NCBI GenBank assembly: GCA_905480085.1
Contig: CAJQPD010000172.1
Span: 1-23,864 of the forward strand
DNA from: an uncultured Acidimicrobiia bacterium
GTDB taxonomy: Bacteria; Actinomycetota; Acidimicrobiia; Spongiisociales; JAENVV01
DNA length: 23,864 nucleotides
Direction of reading: 5' to 3'
The notes below the pieces were generated by a model. That model was not told where the DNA came from and ran no database searches. It saw only the letters and a program-made list of their open reading frames with translations. Of the stretch, positions 21,465 to 23,864 are shown piece by piece. A program made the position numbers and the translations under genes. The stretch's first letter is position 1; each line of letters starts with the position of its first letter.

Positions 21465-22514
21465 TTGATCATTCCCATAATCCTGTCGGGTGGATCTGGC
21501 ACCCGTTTGTGGCCACTCTCTCGCAAGACGATGCCGAAGCAGTTTCGATCCCTCACGGGGACCAATACCCTGATTCAGGACACCGCCTCACGGCTCACCT
21601 CCCTGAGCAACGTCGGCAGACCGCTGGTCGTATGCGGGGCGGCCCATGTCGATCGCGTCATTGAACAATTGGGCGCCCTCAACACTGTTCCTTCGATCCT
21701 GATCGAACCGGCGGCCAAAAACACGGCTCCGGCAGTCGCCAGCGCCTGTTTGGCGGCGGTCGAACAGGACCCGAACGCCATCGTGGTTGTTCTACCGTCC
21801 GATCACGTCCTCGGGGACGTCGCCGAGTTCGCCCGCATGGTGAGCCTGGCCACCATTACGGCCGACCAAGGCTACTTGACAACATTCGGGGTGATCCCCA
21901 CCTATCCGGCGACAGGATATGGATACATCCAGCCCGGCGAACCCATCGCGAACGGAGCGAGCCGGATTGCGGCCTTCGTTGAAAAGCCGGATGTCAATAC
22001 GGCGACCCGATATCTCGAGGAGGGATTCCTGTGGAACGCGGGGATCTTTGTGTTTAGAGCAGCGGACTTCCTCACAGAGCTGGAGATACATTCCCCGGCG
22101 ATGTACGAACTTGTGACAACCGCATACGAAAGATCCACAATCACGGGCAACACTCGCCTCCTCGACGACGACAGTTGGAGCGCCATCGAGCCACAATCAG
22201 TCGACTACGCCGTAATGGAGCCGACGACGCGAGGTGCCGTACTGCCGTTGTCGTGTGGATGGAGTGACATCGGGTCCTGGGCGACGTTGCACGACCTCGG
22301 AAACGCCGACGAAGACGGGAACGTCGTCGGTGGTCAGGTGTACCTGTCGAACGTGACAAACTCGTATGTACGGTCGGAGTCGAAGCCGGTGGTGGTTCTG
22401 GGCGTTCACGACTTGATCATTGTCGAAACCGACGACTCTGTCCTCGTGATGCATCGCGATTGCGCCGAAGACATCAAAACCGTCACCGAACGGCTGCCAG
22501 ACGACCTGAAATGA
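21465..22514 (+). CDS. manC: Mannose-1-phosphate guanylyltransferase (GDP-mannose synthesis)
   Basis: The 349-residue enzyme makes GDP-mannose from mannose-1-phosphate and GTP. It has the nucleotidyltransferase loop GGSGTRLWPLSRKTMPKQF (9-27), EPAAKNTAPAVA, LPSDHV, PATGYGYIQ, FVEKPD, FLWNAGIFVF and VDYAVMEPT, all typical of ManC/AlgA pyrophosphorylase domains. No phosphomannose isomerase domain is fused. The start is TTG at 21465, 2 nt after the crotonase stop, with GGGGA 7 nt upstream. GDP-mannose feeds cell-surface glycans and could supply the mannosyltransferase at 1085. It overlaps the next gene by ATGA (22511-22514). Confidence 0.94.
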   Translation: MIIPIILSGGSGTRLWPLSRKTMPKQFRSLTGTNTLIQDTASRLTSLSNVGRPLVVCGAAHVDRVIEQLGALNTVPSILIEPAAKNTAPAVASACLAAVEQDPNAIVVVLPSDHVLGDVAEFARMVSLATITADQGYLTTFGVIPTYPATGYGYIQPGEPIANGASRIAAFVEKPDVNTATRYLEEGFLWNAGIFVFRAADFLTELEIHSPAMYELVTTAYERSTITGNTRLLDDDSWSAIEPQSVDYAVMEPTTRGAVLPLSCGWSDIGSWATLHDLGNADEDGNVVGGQVYLSNVTNSYVRSESKPVVVLGVHDLIIVETDDSVLVMHRDCAEDIKTVTERLPDDLK

Positions 22515-23353
22515 GCGCGCTGCTCGCCCTGGCGTCGGCGGTCAGTTTCGGGTTCTCAGACTACTTCGGTGGATACGCATCGAAGCAAATGGCTGCCACC
22601 AGAGTGGCCTTTCGGGCGGCCCTGACGGCTCTGGCTCTTGCCACGGCTGGTTGGCTGATCATGGGCGGCGAAATCACGCTCCGGGACACGCTATACGGAG
22701 CCAGCTCCGGACTGGCCGGCATGCTCGGCCTGGTGTTCCTTTTCAAAGCCCTGGCCGTCGGGCCCATGGCTGCCGTGTCGCCGTTGACCGCGTTCGTCGG
22801 AGCCATCGTGCCGTTCTCCGTCGGCTTGCTTGCCGGGGAGCGGCCCTCGGCGCTGGCACTGACCGGGGCGGCGTTTGGCCTCATTGCCGTTCCGCTTGTC
22901 TCCGGCTTTGACAGGGCGCCTGAACACCGACCGGCCCGGTCCACGCTGGTCATGGCTGCCCTGGCGGGACTTGGCTTCGGCGCGTTCTTCGCGTTCATCG
23001 CGCAGATCGACGAAGCGGCAGGGCTCTGGCCGCTCATCCCGGCCAAGCTGACCGCCATCGTGGTCCTCGGCACAATCCTTCTGGCCAGCCGCGATCAGCC
23101 GGGTGTGCCGCCGGCGGCGGCCCGATGGGCGTACGCATCCGGTTTCATCGACATGCTGGCCAACATCTTTTTCCTGTTGGCCAGCCAGATCGGGCTACTG
23201 TCCATCACGGGCGTTATCTCGTCCCTGTACCCGGCTATAACGGTTGGACTCGGTCGTGTCTTTCTTAAGGAGCGGCTCAGCTTCGTTCAGGTCGCCGGAG
23301 TGGGGTTGATCATCGCGGCGCTCAGTCTCATCGGCTACGCCCCCTCGACCTGA
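22511..23353 (+). CDS. EamA-type (DMT superfamily) inner-membrane transporter
   Basis: The 280-residue protein has about 10 TM segments in two EamA repeats, with SFGFSDYFGGYASKQM in the first, AVGPMAAVSPLTAFVGAIVP in TM3-4, and ISSLYPAITVGLGRVFLKER in the second repeat. The substrate of such drug/metabolite transporters is rarely predictable; amino acids, sugars-nucleotides or small metabolites are all possible. ATG 22511 overlaps the manC stop as ATGA, so it is coupled to GDP-mannose synthesis in expression; a functional connection is only suggestive. It faces guaB1 across 25 nt without a clear terminator. Confidence 0.88.
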   Translation: MSALLALASAVSFGFSDYFGGYASKQMAATRVAFRAALTALALATAGWLIMGGEITLRDTLYGASSGLAGMLGLVFLFKALAVGPMAAVSPLTAFVGAIVPFSVGLLAGERPSALALTGAAFGLIAVPLVSGFDRAPEHRPARSTLVMAALAGLGFGAFFAFIAQIDEAAGLWPLIPAKLTAIVVLGTILLASRDQPGVPPAAARWAYASGFIDMLANIFFLLASQIGLLSITGVISSLYPAITVGLGRVFLKERLSFVQVAGVGLIIAALSLIGYAPST

Positions 23354-23378
23354 CCGTATCCAGGATGATTTCGAACGC

Positions 23379-23864
<486 letters not shown>

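Noticed and set aside
23354..23378. Search for a terminator between the EamA gene and guaB1
   Set aside because: No stable stem-loop was found in the 25-nt convergent gap.

Overview
The window (about 60% GC by eye) looks like chromosomal DNA from a high-GC Actinomycetota, most likely class Acidimicrobiia or a close relative. The evidence is a GuaB1-type IMP dehydrogenase-family enzyme, a class II GlpX fructose-bisphosphatase, a lipoprotein with a Thr-rich linker after the lipobox, frequent GTG/TTG starts, and repeated TANNNT boxes 6-8 nt upstream of start codons (leaderless promoters). There are no tRNA, rRNA, CRISPR, prophage or insertion-sequence signals. Genes are packed tightly, often with ATGA stop/start overlaps; the longest gene-free stretch is about 220 bp.

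Layout. (1) 1-2890: the tail of a thiolase overlaps glpX (ATGA), followed by a tRNA-queuosine mannosyltransferase-like glycosyltransferase and a HAD hydrolase. (2) 2932-5672: ybaB-recR faces a convergent dnaX. (3) 5771-8758: a two-gene ABC transporter, then a 5'(3')-deoxyribonucleotidase-like HAD protein. (4) 8864-13696: a phnD-phnC-phnE uptake system with a perfect 12-bp hairpin after phnD, a candidate leaderless promoter for phnC and a greatly enlarged PhnE, followed by a dGTPase-family HD hydrolase. (5) 13739-18213: a lipid cassette of fabH, a COG2907 flavin amine-oxidase-like protein, DUF1365 and a cyclopropane-synthase-like methyltransferase, with a dodecin-like gene after it. (6) 18234-20420: a cation-chloride-cotransporter-family permease on the minus strand. 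(7) 20644-23353: a dienoyl-CoA-isomerase-type crotonase, mannose-1-phosphate guanylyltransferase and an EamA transporter in one run. (8) 23379-end: the C-terminal part of guaB1 on the minus strand.

Most of the window is housekeeping. The parts most worth a second look are: the lipid cassette, whose methyltransferase has lost the Cys and His of the canonical cyclopropane-synthase bicarbonate site (A142 and Q277); the 635-residue PhnE with an extracytoplasmic domain and about 225 extra residues, mostly hydrophobic, inside the permease core; the hairpin/promoter arrangement between phnD and phnC; a dodecin lacking both flavin-contacting residues; and the recurrent leaderless promoter architecture. 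Functions were assigned from remembered family motifs, without database searches.
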